From: Corynebacterium tuberculostearicum
GTDB taxonomy: Bacteria > Actinomycetota > Actinomycetes > Mycobacteriales > Mycobacteriaceae
Reading direction: 5' to 3'
Assembly: GCF_016894265.1 (NCBI RefSeq)
Contig: NZ_CP069791.1
Location: 2,369,865-2,433,864 of the forward strand
Length of the DNA stretch: 64,000 nt
The notes below the pieces were generated by a model, which worked only from the letters and a program-made list of their open reading frames with translations, was not told the DNA's origin and made no database searches. The translations under genes and the position numbers were made by a program. Below, one piece after another: positions 55,247 to 64,000 of the stretch (within the stretch, counting starts at the first letter, position 1; each line of letters begins with the position of its first letter).

Positions 55247-56683
55247 TTACTCCAGATCGTCGTGGGCAACGAGGCGTCGCGCAGCCTCGGTGATGGTGCC
55301 CGACAGGGACGGGTATACGGCGAAGGAGTCGGCCAGCTGGTTCACTGTGAGCTGGTTGGTTACGGCCATGGCGATAGGCAGGATGAGCTCGGAGGCGGTC
55401 GGCGCGACGATGACGCCGCCAATAACTCGTCCGGAGGTGGCGCGGCAGAAGAGCTTGACAAAGCCGTGCTGCAGCGAGCGCATCTTCGCACGCGGGTTGG
55501 TGTTCAGCGGCATGGTGATGGTGCGGGCGGCGACCTCACCGGCCTCGATTTCTGCCTGGGTAAAGCCTACGGCTGCGATCTCTGGGCGCGTGAAGACGGC
55601 GTTGGCCACGGTCTTCAGGCGCAGCGGGGACACGCCCTCACCCAAGGCGTGGTACATGGCCACGCGGCCCTGCATTGCGGCGACGGAAGCCAGCGGGAAA
55701 AGGTCGGAGCAGTCGCCCGCGGCGTAGATGCCGGCGATATTGGTGCGGGAGACGCGGTCGACCTGAATGTGGCCGGACTTGGCGGTTTCTACGCCGACAT
55801 TCTCCAGCTTGAGGTCCTGGGTATTCGGGATGGAGCCGATGGACATAATGACGTGGGAGCCGGTGATTTCGCGGCCGTCCTGCGTGGTGACCAGGACGTT
55901 GCCGTCCTCGGTGCGGTTAACGGTTTCCACGCGGCAATTCTTTTCCAGTTCCACACCGCGCTCGCTCAGCACGGTCTCGAGGACGTCGGCCGCGTCGGCG
56001 TCGTCATGCGGCAAGATGCGGTCACGGGAGGCAACCATGGTGACCTTCACGCCCAGCTCAGCGAAGGCGGAGACGAACTCGGCGCCGGTCACGCCAGAGC
56101 CGACGACGATGAGGTGCTCAGGAAGCTCGGTGAGGTTGTATACCTGCTGCCAGGTGAGGATGCGCTCGCCGTCTGGCTGCGCGCCCGGCAGAATGCGTGG
56201 GGTCGCGCCGGTAGCTACCAGGACGAGTCAGCGTCGATGGTTTCCTCGTGGCCGTCCTCGTTAAATACGGCGGTAACCTTGTGGCCGCCGAAGGCATCGG
56301 CTTCCTGATCCTCTGGGAAGTAACCACGGCCATCGATAACGCGAGCGCCTAGGGATTCCACCGTGGCGCGGATATCGGAGGACTGGTTGCTTGCCAGGTC
56401 CAGCACACGCTTATTTAGCGCGGTGAGCGATAGGTCGGCTTGGCCAATGCCCTCGTTGAGCTTCATATCCTCGGCGCGGCGCAGGTCGGTCTTAATATTG
56501 GCGCCGGCGATAAAGGACTTGGAAGGAACGCAGTCCAAGATAACGCTATTACCGCCCATGCCTTGGTCTTCAATAATGGTGATTTCTGCACCATATTGGC
56601 GCCTATTTGGCGCCTGCCAACGCGGCCTCATAGCCTGCTGGGCCACCGCCGATGATGACGATTCGCTTGGTCTGGTTCAACAC
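55247..56683 (-). pseudogene. lpdA: LpdA-type flavoprotein disulfide reductase / quinone reductase, frameshifted
   Basis: FAD domain start TKRIVIIGGGPAGYEAALAG from GTG 56683 (AAGGAG upstream); then a break near 56605, where GGCGCCAA is duplicated; then YGAEITIIEDQGMGG, LDCVPSKSFIAGANIK, a second break near 56227, and the NAD and interface domains (LIVVGSGVTGAEFVSAFAEL by parts, AGIYAAGDCSDLFPLASVAA). The CxxxxC redox pair of lipoamide dehydrogenase is incomplete (only the second Cys), as in mycobacterial LpdA, so NAD(P)H:quinone reduction is more likely than an E3 role. Confidence 0.8.
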
Positions 56684-56753
56684 GCACTTGCTCCTTTATC
56701 GGCTCCACTTTAAAGTCGCCTACGAGTTTAACGTGTAGAACCTTTCAGCGCGT

Positions 56754-57939
56754 TAGTCTGTCTCCGCGTTCTCCCCTATGAACTGCTCAACCACGGCGCC
56801 GAAGAGTTTGATGCCCACGCCTATGGCCCGCTCGTCGACGATAAGATCGCCCATGTGCAGGTCATGCTGCTCGCCTTCGCCGGACCAGCAGCCAAGCCGC
56901 GCCATGGAACCGGGACCTTTTCTAGGTACCAAGAAAAGTCCTCGCCGCCGGAGGACTGCGGGGCCTGTACGACGGCCTGCGGGTCGATGGATTGGGCGGC
57001 GGAGGCAAGCAGGGCGGTGGCGACGTCGTCGTTAAGCACCGGCGGAACACCCCGGTTATAGGTCAGCTCGTGCTCTACGCCTACCGCGCAAGGATTTGAT
57101 CCACCAGCTCGGTAAAGAGGCTTTGCATATCGCGCCAGATGCCAATATCGGCCGTGCGCATGGTGCCGGTTAGGCTGCCAGTCTCCGGAATGGCATTGGG
57201 CGCATAGCCAGAATTGACCTGGCCAAAGACCAAAACGGTGCCGGTACGCGGGTCAACGCGGCGCGAGAGCAGCGCGGGCAGTTCGGTAATGACCTTTCCT
57301 AGGGCATACACAACGTCGGCCGACAGGTGCGGCCGGGAGGTATGCCCGCCTGGGCCCTTGATATTGAGCTCCACCACGTCGGTAGCAGAAGTGATAGCCC
57401 CGGCGCGGATACCGATGCGCCCCACGCGCAGCTTGGGCTCGGCGTGGATGGCAAAAATGGAATGCACACCTTCCAGCGCGCCCCATTCGATAACGTCGGT
57501 TGCGCCGCCGACCCATACTTCCTCGGCCGTTGGAAGATGACTCGAATACCCAGCGGCAGGTCGTGGACGCGCTGAAAATCCGCCAATGCGCAGGCCAGGC
57601 CCAGCGCCACGGTCGTATGCACATCGTGGCCGCAAGCATGCATCTTGCCGGGAACCTCGGAGGTATATTCCAGGCCGGTGACCTCGGTGACTGGCAGGGC
57701 ATCGATATCGGCGCGGAAGGCCAGCCGGCCTAGCTCCGTATCGGGGCCGATGTCGACCATGAGACCGGTCTGTGGGAAGCGCTGTGGCTCCAGACCATAG
57801 TCCTGCAAGACGGTGGCTAGGAAGTTGGTGGTTTCCACCTCTTGGTTCGCGGTTTCCGGTGGCGGTGGATATGGCGCCGCCACGCGATGACCTCCGCACG
57901 GTGGGCATTGAACCACTCGTTGATGAATTCCGAGATCAT
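56754..57939 (-). pseudogene. M20-family amidohydrolase, several frameshifts
   Basis: From ATG 57939: MISEFINEWFNAHRAEVIAW, a break near 57868, then FRADIDALPVTEVTGLEYTS, KMHACGHDVHTTVALGLACA (metal ligands), a break near 57535, AIHAEPKLRVGRIGIRAG, KGPGGHTSRPHLSADVVYAL, a break near 57085, and QSSGGEDFSWYLEKVPG to the stop at 56754. Hippurate hydrolase/AmiA type, cleaving N-acyl amino acids. About 390 residues in all. Confidence 0.78.
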
Positions 57940-58032
57940 CCGCGTGCCTTCCCTGTCGTTGAAATACGTCTGGGTGCAAAGTCTACAACTAGACCATGTG
58001 GTTCAGTAACTCAGGTGGTAATGCGGGGTGCG

Positions 58033-58387
58033 CTAGCTCAAGGCGCCATTCCACGTGGCAGCAAACCTACGCCGGTCCACGTATCCCCGCGGGAAAGGCG
58101 CGACGTCCTCGGCGACGACCACCGCGGAATCAGCCAAGTGCCCTTCCACCACGTCCCCCGGCCGGCAGCAGTACCGCCGGCGGGATTTCTAGAGCCAAGG
58201 CCAGCTTATATACCGTAGACAGCTGCGGATCGGCCATGGCGTGCACGCCATTTTCGTTGCGCTCCAGATTAGAAATTTGGCTGCGAGAGACCCCAGAAAT
58301 CTCCGCCAGCGCCTGCTGCGAAATCCCCCGACGCTGTCGCACCCGCCGCAATTGTTGCGAAAATCCGTGGCCGTAGCTCGACCACAT
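58033..58387 (-). CDS. XRE-family helix-turn-helix regulator, possible frameshift
   Basis: From ATG 58387: FSQQLRRVRQRRGISQQALA, EISGVSRSQISNLERNENG is a Cro/CI helix-turn-helix, then STVYKLALALEIPPAVLLPA. The frame then ends at 58130 after 85 residues; skipping one G in the GGGGGA run continues with DVVEGHLADSAVVVAEDVAP to 58033, a more natural end. Divergent or convergent partners give no hint of targets. Confidence 0.7.
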
Positions 58388-58451
58388 TAGATGAATGAAC
58401 TCATATTCTCCCCCTGGAAAGTGCGGTCGCCTTTCCAGGGAGAAGATTACC

Positions 58452-59080
58452 TTAAAGTCGATATTGCGCGACCGTAGAGGCGGTCGCCGCATCGCCCAAG
58501 CCCGGCACGATATAAGCATCCTCGTTGAGCGAAGGATCGATAGCGGCGGTAACTAGGCGCACCGGCAGATCGGATTCAGCCAGCGCATCCACACCCGCTG
58601 CGCCGAGACCATGCAGATGCGGTGATATCGGTGGCGCCACGATCGGCAAAGCAGGCGCAATGCGTGCAGCAGGGAACCACCGGTGGCCAGCATTGGATCC
58701 ACCACGAACACCGTGCGGCCGGTCAGGTCCTCCGGCAATGCCTCCAGGTACGGCACCGGCTCATGCTCTCTTCGTTGCGCGCCATAACCGATAAAGCCCC
58801 CTGCGCATCCGGAATCATGGACAGGGCCGGTCCACCATGCCCAGCCCGGCGCGGATGATCGGCACGATGATAGGCGGGTCCTGCAGGCGGGTGCCCTGTG
58901 CGGTAGAAACCGGGGTGGCGCAGTCGAAGTTCTCCACGGCAAGGTTGCGGGATGCTTCATAGACAAGCATGGCGCCCAAGTCTTTCAGGGCGGCGCGGAA
59001 AGCGGAGTTATCGCTGCGCGCATCGCGCATGAGGTAAGGCGGGAGGCGGCAAGCGGGTGGTCTACTACGTGGATGTCCAT
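58452..59080 (-). pseudogene. upp: Uracil phosphoribosyltransferase, frameshifted
   Basis: Pieces in order: [95 protein letters not shown] (PRPP loop), [17 protein letters not shown]. Breaks near 59033, 58825, 58770 and 58635. About 209 residues, the family length. Salvages uracil to UMP. Confidence 0.85.
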
Positions 59081-59137
59081 GACCACCACTTTAAACTTTT
59101 TGGGAACCAAATGGGCCATCGGGCAGTCCAATAGGGC

Positions 59138-59413
59138 ATGAGACCTTTCACGATCGATACTGACTATGCCCGCCACCTCGCCCGCGACCTGCACGCCCAG
59201 TCCCAAGGGAGAATCCGCCCCATCCCGTTTTGCCTGAAGATTCCGCATTCACCGCTTTCAACGAGGCGGTGCATGCCGCGCTCGATATGTGGGCGCGCGC
59301 ATGAGCGTGCTGCGCAACGATATGGGGCAGGTTGCCCACTCCGGTTTCCAGATGTCGCGCGAGCAGAAGACACCGATGCCTCGCTAGGCCAGCACCTTGG
59401 GGCGGCGATGTAG
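59138..59413 (+). pseudogene. Small WXG100-like or unknown protein, frameshifted
   Basis: 91 aa as read. The start MRPFTIDTDYARHLARDLHA and the ends of other frames (MSVLRNDMGQVAHSGFQMSR) suggest one helical protein of about 92 residues with indels near 59215 and 59290. Divergent from upp and directly followed by the NlpC/P60 gene (ATGTAGATG). The size and helical nature recall WXG100-type proteins; this is a weak assignment. Confidence 0.45.
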
Positions 59414-60370
59414 ATGCTCGATACCGCGCTAAGCAGATTGCCACCATGCAACCGGCGCAGCTTCCGGAAGTTGAGCTTCCTCGTGTGCCGGATCTTTCCG
59501 CCGCCGAGCCTTTGGCCGCTATCGCCCACGGCAATCCGCTCCCCTACTCGAATCGGCAAAAGTATCGATCTCGATAATGCAACCATTTCTGCCGCGCTCG
59601 GACAGGCCCGCACCTTAGTGGCGGGCACCATCCGGGACCTGGTGGGTATCGCCACACAGCTAGTGCGCCGGGCCCTGCCCACCGCGCTGGGCTTCCTCTC
59701 CTTGGACCCGTCCGCGCGCGCCGCGGCTATGGCCAAGCTGCGTGCGCTTGTCTCCCAGCACCTGGGCATGGCTACTGCTCGCGTGCAGCGCTTGATGGGT
59801 GATCTCAGCGCGGCCGCTCAGTCTTTGCATCCGGTAGCGCAGCGGCCGGTGCGCTCCGCGCTTGCCGACGCCCCCGTACACCCCACCATCTCCCAAAATC
59901 CCACTGCCCTTCCGGAACAATCCGCGGTAGGCGCTGGAGCCGATGCCACGGCGAATGAGGCTCACTCTGCCTCGCCCACACCAGAGCCCTCGGCCGAAGG
60001 AGGTTCGGCCGCCGGTCAGGCTGCCGTCGCCGCCGCGAAGAGCCAAGTGGGCCAGCCCTATGTATGGGGCGGTACCGGAAATGGCGGGTTTGATTGTTCG
60101 GGACTTACCCAATGGGCCTATTCGCAGGCCGGGTGGACTTACCCCGCACCGCGGATCAACAAGCGGTGGGCCAGCAAGTCAGCGCAGACCACTCCAGCCT
60201 GTGACCTGGTGGTATGGGATGGGCACGTGGCAATGTATTCCGGCAATGGCGAAATCGTGGAGGCCGGTGATCCGGTGCAAACCAACCCACTGCGCACCAC
60301 GAATATGGCATGCAATTCAAAGCTTTTGGCGCCCCACAGCCTAGGCCGTGCGCTCTCGCGCACTGCTTAG
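59414..60370 (+). CDS. NlpC/P60 family endopeptidase, locally scrambled frame
   Basis: 318 aa as read. The C-terminal domain has AAKSQVGQPYVWGGTGNGGF, DCSGLTQWAYSQAGW with the catalytic cysteine, and WDGHVAMYSGNGEIVEAG with the catalytic histidine: a peptidoglycan hydrolase. Middle part Ala/Pro/Ser-rich. Two short stretches make better sense in another frame: 59430-59555 (AKQIATMQPAQLPEVELPRV) and 60150-60205 (RTADQQAVGQQVSADHSS), each closed by a compensating indel. No signal peptide is visible. Confidence 0.78.
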   Translation: MLDTALSRLPPCNRRSFRKLSFLVCRIFPPPSLWPLSPTAIRSPTRIGKSIDLDNATISAALGQARTLVAGTIRDLVGIATQLVRRALPTALGFLSLDPSARAAAMAKLRALVSQHLGMATARVQRLMGDLSAAAQSLHPVAQRPVRSALADAPVHPTISQNPTALPEQSAVGAGADATANEAHSASPTPEPSAEGGSAAGQAAVAAAKSQVGQPYVWGGTGNGGFDCSGLTQWAYSQAGWTYPAPRINKRWASKSAQTTPACDLVVWDGHVAMYSGNGEIVEAGDPVQTNPLRTTNMACNSKLLAPHSLGRALSRTA

Positions 60371-60393
60371 GGCGTTGGGTAGACTAAAACGCC

Positions 60394-61617
60394 ATGAGCA
60401 CCCGCGCAATTGTACCTGTAAAGCTCTCGCTGACCGAGGCGATTTTTATACCCTCTGGGCACCCAAGTGGCGCCAACATGGCTCCGAGTGGCAGGCCTTT
60501 TTGGGCGACGACGAGGCCGTCCTAGCCTTTAACTCACCCGCCGAGCTGCTGTGCTTCGTGAGTCTGGCACCAAGCACGATTTGCTGGACCAACCCGCAGG
60601 TGAACCAGTTTTGCCGGCCGCGATGCGGACCGCGTCACCCCGGCTAAGCGCGATGAGTATGACCTCATCGGCATGCCGGAGGCACTGCTGGTCGCCCGGG
60701 CCACCAGAACGTATCCACGGTGGCCCGCAGCCTGAGATGGCCTCCGCGCTTGCCGACGTCGCTGGTGCAGAGCCACCACCATCTTCTCGCCTCCCACTCC
60801 ATCCTGCGCAATGTCTCCCGCGGCGCCGACACTACTCCGGCGAACAGGCATGAGCGACTGGTCCGGCGTGGGCCACGTCATCGCCGGCAACTGGAAGAAG
60901 GTCATCGAGGACCTGATGAGCACGTCCGCGTGGTCTCCAGCGATGACTTTGATGCGGCCAAGGTCTCCGATGCTAAGGAGCGCATCTCTTCTTCTGCTGC
61001 CGCCTCCGCTGCAGCGGCCAAGGAAGCCGAGGAGAAGCGCAAGGCCGCCGCCGAGGCCGCTGACCCGTACGATAATTCCCCGTGGGCCGCCGCCGGCATC
61101 GATCCCATCAAGATCACCGCGCAGTCCAAGTCCGTCTACACCCTGCGCACCTACCTGACGGCAAGCCCATCTTCTTGGGCAAGTGGGGCGAGATCTTCAC
61201 CTTCGACTCCCGAAGACCCTGTGCGCTGGATCATTGACAACGATGACCACGACCTAGCCCGCGTATCCACCTGGGAAGAGGTTGTCGCCGCCGCTAATGC
61301 CGGCGAGCTAGAAGTTCAGGTCCACCCGGATAATCAGTACTCCTTCAACGGCATCGTGCGTGATATCGAAAAGGGCCCAGAGGCCGTCGATTCCGATCAG
61401 ATGGCGCGTGCTATGAGGTATGCGCCGATGCCCCGACTGGGCCGGCGACGATTCCATTAACTCCTATATGCTGGCTCACCCGCCTGCAGGACTACTTGGG
61501 CTACATGCTCGGCTCCACCGAGCACGCCGGCTACGTTCCTTCTAAGCCGTACAACGAGCACGCTGAGTCCTGGAAGGGCTTGGAAGATATGCTCATCAAG
61601 CGCTTCTCCAGTTCTAA
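60394..61617 (+). pseudogene. Conserved corynebacterial protein (sometimes named primosomal protein), frameshifted
   Basis: From ATG 60394: MSTRAIVPVKLSLTE, then other frames carry DFYTLWAPKWRQHGSEWQAF, TVARSLEMASALADVAGAE by parts, MSDWSGVGHVIAGNWKKVIE, a coiled-coil-like Ala/Glu/Lys stretch (about 60980-61060), YDNSPWAAAGIDPIKITAQS, VRWIIDNDDHDLARVSTWEE and YLGYMLGSTEHAGYVPSKPY, ending near 61617. At least six frame changes. No catalytic motif recognised; the 'primosomal' label has no support here. Confidence 0.6.
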
Positions 61618-61663
61618 ACCCGTACGGTTCGCGCGGCCCCGGTCCGCGCGTGGCATCCGCCGC

Positions 61664-61922
61664 CTAGCCTCTGCCCCCACTGCACAGCAGCTGGACGGAG
61701 ACGGGGCGGCTTTTGCGTTTAATCGCCCGCTGCTTCTTCTCGTGGCGTCGGCTCCGGGTCCGGTCGCGCATGTATTTATCGAAAATCAGCCACACGACAA
61801 AGCGCTGAGGCCAACAATGGAGCGGCCCAGGGTACCTATCCCAAAGACCCCGCCCAATATCAGCCGAGAACAATCAGGCTGAACGAAAAATACGACCACG
61901 ACACGTGCGTGTTGTATTTCAT
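61664..61922 (-). pseudogene. Small membrane protein with basic tail, frameshifted
   Basis: GGGAGGACGATCG precedes ATG 61922 (MKYNTH). Other frames carry a hydrophobic stretch RVVVVFFVQ and LILGGVFGIG, then WLIFDKYMRDRTRSRRHEKK, a basic cytoplasmic tail. It is about 85 residues if the indels are corrected. Unknown function. Confidence 0.35.
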
Positions 61923-61935
61923 CGATCGTCCTCCC

Positions 61936-62965
61936 CTAGTACGTGACTTTAGAGGTGGCGCGGAGGTGGTCATGAGGGCGTCGATAAGCTCGCGCGATTG
62001 TGGCGCCTTGGGTTTAATCTGGTCGAAGCCGTGATAGGCGCCGGCCCACGTCGAGGGTGGTGTCTACACCGCGGCGTCGAGGCTTGGGCAAAGGCCACGG
62101 ATTCATCGCAGAAAAGGTCGATGCCACCAACCCCGATCCACGTTGGCGGCAGGCCGGAAAGATCACTGCTCGTGGCCGGCGAAGCATAGGGCGGCAGGTC
62201 AACATCCAGATGGTCATCTCCCAGGTACATCGACCACGCGCCGCGGTTCGGGCCCGCCGTCCAGATGAATTGGCCCACCGCACCGGACTTATCCGTCGTG
62301 CGGTGATCCACATGGATAGACCAAGCCGAGCGCGCGGACCGGATGTCCCTCATCAAAGGCCCGCTGAACCAAGCCCGCGGCCAAGCCACCACCGGCGCTA
62401 TCGCCGGCGACCGCGATGCGCGAGTATCACGCCCAGCTTATCGCCGTTTTCTTGCACCCAGCGCAGCGCGGCGTAGCACTCATCATGGTCCGCGGGGAAC
62501 GGCTCCTGGGTGGATTTGGTAGCGCGGGGCCACCACGATGGCACCGAGCTCGGACGCCATGCGGGCATTTTGCGGGTCATACATGGCCGGGCCACCGATA
62601 GATGGCCGCCGCCGTGCGTCCACACCACCACAGGGCGCGGGCCCAGCGGTGGCTGTGCCCTGAGCATCGCCGCGTGGGGTAAGCACGCGGGCGCTAAAGG
62701 CGTGGCCGTCGAAGGAAGCGGAAAACTCCGTAATATCCACCGCGTGCCGCACCGGACGGGAGAAATCGATGCTGGCAAAGAAGCGGCTGGCGCGGGCAAA
62801 GGTGGCGTCGGCAAGCGGTGCATAGGAAGGTACAAAATCGGGCTGCGCAGACCCGTGCCACCTCGCGCAGGTACGGCCGGCGGCTGAGGCATACGCCGCC
62901 ATGCCCGCTACCCCGACCACACCGGTCAGGGCAGCCCCGGCCTTGAGAACTCGCGAAACGCGCAT
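61936..62965 (-). pseudogene. Alpha/beta hydrolase (HSL-like esterase), frameshifted
   Basis: ATG 62965: a hydrophobic N-terminal anchor (LKAGAALTGVVGVAGMAAYA), FVPSYAPLADATFARASRFF, then RPVVVWTHGGGHL (oxyanion HGGG motif), PADHDECYAALRWVQENGDK, and near the end LPPTWIGVGGIDLFCDESVA and YHGFDQIKPKAPQS with the catalytic histidine. The nucleophile elbow near 62400 is garbled by indels. Membrane-anchored or secreted esterase/lipase of the GDXG type. Directly follows the DJ-1-like gene. Confidence 0.65.
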
Positions 62966-63637
62966 TTAGAATCGCGCAGGATACGCTGTGCCAGCGGCTC
63001 AGAGGAAGCCGGGTTCTGGCCGGTGTACAGGTTGCGATCCACGATGACGTTCGGGGACATCGGATCGGTTTCCTGGTAATCCGCGCCGAGCTCGCGCAGG
63101 CGGGTCTCCAGCGCCCACTTAGCGGCAGCGACCATCTCCTCGCCTTCCTCGGCATTGCTAAAGGCGGTCATCTTGTAGCGCTTGAACGGCCAGTTCTCGT
63201 TATCCACTGCCAGCATCGCTGCCGGGCGTGGCAAACGAGGCCGAGCGCGCGGCCGGAATCCATGCGAGCCTGCAGCAGCTTCGCGAATCCTGGTCATAGG
63301 CCAGATCCTCCATCGGGCCATGGCCGCCTGGGTAGAAAATGAGGTCATAGTCTTCCTCATTGACATCGGCCAGGTTCATCGGGTTCTCCAGCGCCACGCC
63401 CAACTCCGCCAAGTAATTCTCCTGCGCCATGCGCACGTTATCGGGCAGTACCTCAAGGCTGTACTCATCTACCACGGAGCCTTCGCACCCGGGTGGCGAA
63501 GTGAATATCCCAGCCTGCGCCTTGGAAGACGCGGGCGGGGCAATAAGCTCCTCGGCCCAATAACCGGTCGGGCGCTTGGTGCCATCGGCCAGGGTCCATT
63601 CCTCAGCGGCGGTAACAACAAAAAGTACGGAAGGCAT
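62926..63637 (-). pseudogene. DJ-1/PfpI family protein (Hsp31-like), frameshifted
   Basis: From ATG 63637 (AAGGAG upstream): MPSVLFVVTAAEEWTLADGT, GYWAEELIAP, then VVDEYSLEVLPDNVRMAQEN, ADVNEEDYDLIFYPGGHGPM (GGHGPMxDL motif), the nucleophile region GLVCHA in another frame near 63215, and YKMTAFSNAEEGEEMVAAAK, NVIVDRNLYTGQNPASSEPL. About 225 residues. Class I glutamine-amidotransferase fold; possible glyoxalase III or deglycase activity by family. Breaks near 63520, 63270 and 63220. Confidence 0.72.
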
Positions 63638-63648
63638 GTAATTCTCCT

Positions 63649-64000
63649 TTAGTCAGTAGTTTCTTCAGCGGCGTCTGCCAAAGACTCTTCAGTGTCTGGG
63701 CCTGCCAGCTCGGGGTCTGAAAGTTCTCGTATGCTGGCAGGATAACCGTTTCTAGCAGATGCTGCCGTAATTCCTGGTCAGCGAAGGAATTCTCCACCGC
63801 TTTGACGGTGAGATCGAAAAAATTCCTCTAGCCCATAGCCAAAGGTCTCACTCAGCGCGAGGAACTGCTTAGTCAAGGTAGTCTCGCCTGAGGAAATCGC
63901 GCAGGTAAAGCCCAGCTGCTGCAGCAGTGGCAGTGGGTGGTCGGTCAGCTCCTCGGCCTCCTCCAGTGGGGTAAAGACCAGGGGGATATGGCGGTCGCGG
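63649..64000 (-). pseudogene. add: Adenosine deaminase C-terminus, truncated by window and frameshifted
   Basis: Leftward fragment: RDRHIPLVFTPLEEAEELTD, LPLLQQLGFTCAISSGETTL, LTKQFLALSETFGYGLEEFF, then after a break near 63815 DLTVKAVENSFADQELRQHL and an acidic tail to the stop at 63649. The order fits the C-terminal third of adenosine deaminase family enzymes, although the canonical DDP-like metal motif is garbled or absent here. It continues beyond the window. Confidence 0.55.

Noticed and set aside
55148..56308. 386-codon open frame opposite the LpdA-type gene
   Set aside because: The minus strand encodes clear FAD/NAD motifs even though frameshifted; the + frame has none.
61650..63640. 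Several overlapping 60-160-codon frames on both strands as separate genes
   Set aside because: They are fragments or shadows of two frameshifted genes (esterase and DJ-1-like) whose motifs run in order on the minus strand.

Overview
The window is high-GC actinobacterial DNA. Gene content and order point to Corynebacterium: purE-purK-birA, an acyl-CoA carboxylase set (accD, accE, maf and an accBC-type biotin carboxylase/BCCP fusion), a rhodanese beside accBC, and pyc, an LpdA-type flavoprotein, an M20 amidohydrolase and upp in a row. This is the same backbone order I recall from C. glutamicum. No rRNA, tRNA or CRISPR array was seen.

Layout. 1-3.6 kb: an NRAMP-like transporter cut by the window edge, a broken DUF559 nuclease-like gene, and an RNase H-like gene bracketed by two 89-bp palindromic repeats. 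3.6-8.7 kb: a leftward Leloir operon (galM, Na+/sugar symporter, small membrane protein, galT, galK). 8.9-15.1 kb: a DUF218 gene and a rightward ribose operon (rbsR-A-C-B-K-D) with a perfect LacI-type operator. 15.1-16.6 kb: a divergent RelE-like toxin/Phd-like antitoxin pair and a second DUF559 gene. 16.8-21.7 kb: purE, purK, budA (acetoin branch), a PH-domain membrane protein, birA carrying an in-frame 15-bp tandem repeat, and an msiK-type sugar ATPase.

21.7-25.2 kb: an accessory insert made of an IS481-type transposase remnant, an MFS exporter and an ABC-F protein with a possible attenuator leader. It separates msiK from a carbohydrate ABC operon (25.4-30.3 kb: binding protein, two permeases, small membrane protein, trehalose-synthase-like enzyme). 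30.4-32.9 kb: three co-directional secreted proteins that share one repeated disulfide-bounded domain, reminiscent of aerolysin-type pore formers; this is the best candidate for an undescribed system. 33.2-42 kb: fatty/mycolic acid precursor genes (accD, accE, accBC) with maf, DUF3151, a lipoprotein, a DUF4282 protein, an ATP-grasp-like protein and a rhodanese that lacks its catalytic cysteine. 42.4-45.6 kb: an ABC pair and a GntR-controlled membrane protein.

45.3-64 kb: the gene order is ordinary for Corynebacterium (pyc, lpdA, M20 amidohydrolase, upp, NlpC/P60, add), but nearly every gene carries one or more single-base frameshifts, several of them in short homopolymers and several compensating within one gene. 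This looks like an indel-rich stretch of assembly rather than mass pseudogenisation. Embedded in it are a lower-GC accessory locus (49.6-53.2 kb: small secreted I36/crystallin-like protein plus an FtsX-type ABC transporter) and a YtrA-type GntR/ABC operon (53.2-55.1 kb). Most start choices below rest on visible ribosome binding sites or overlaps; all family names come from reading the translated sequence, without database searches.
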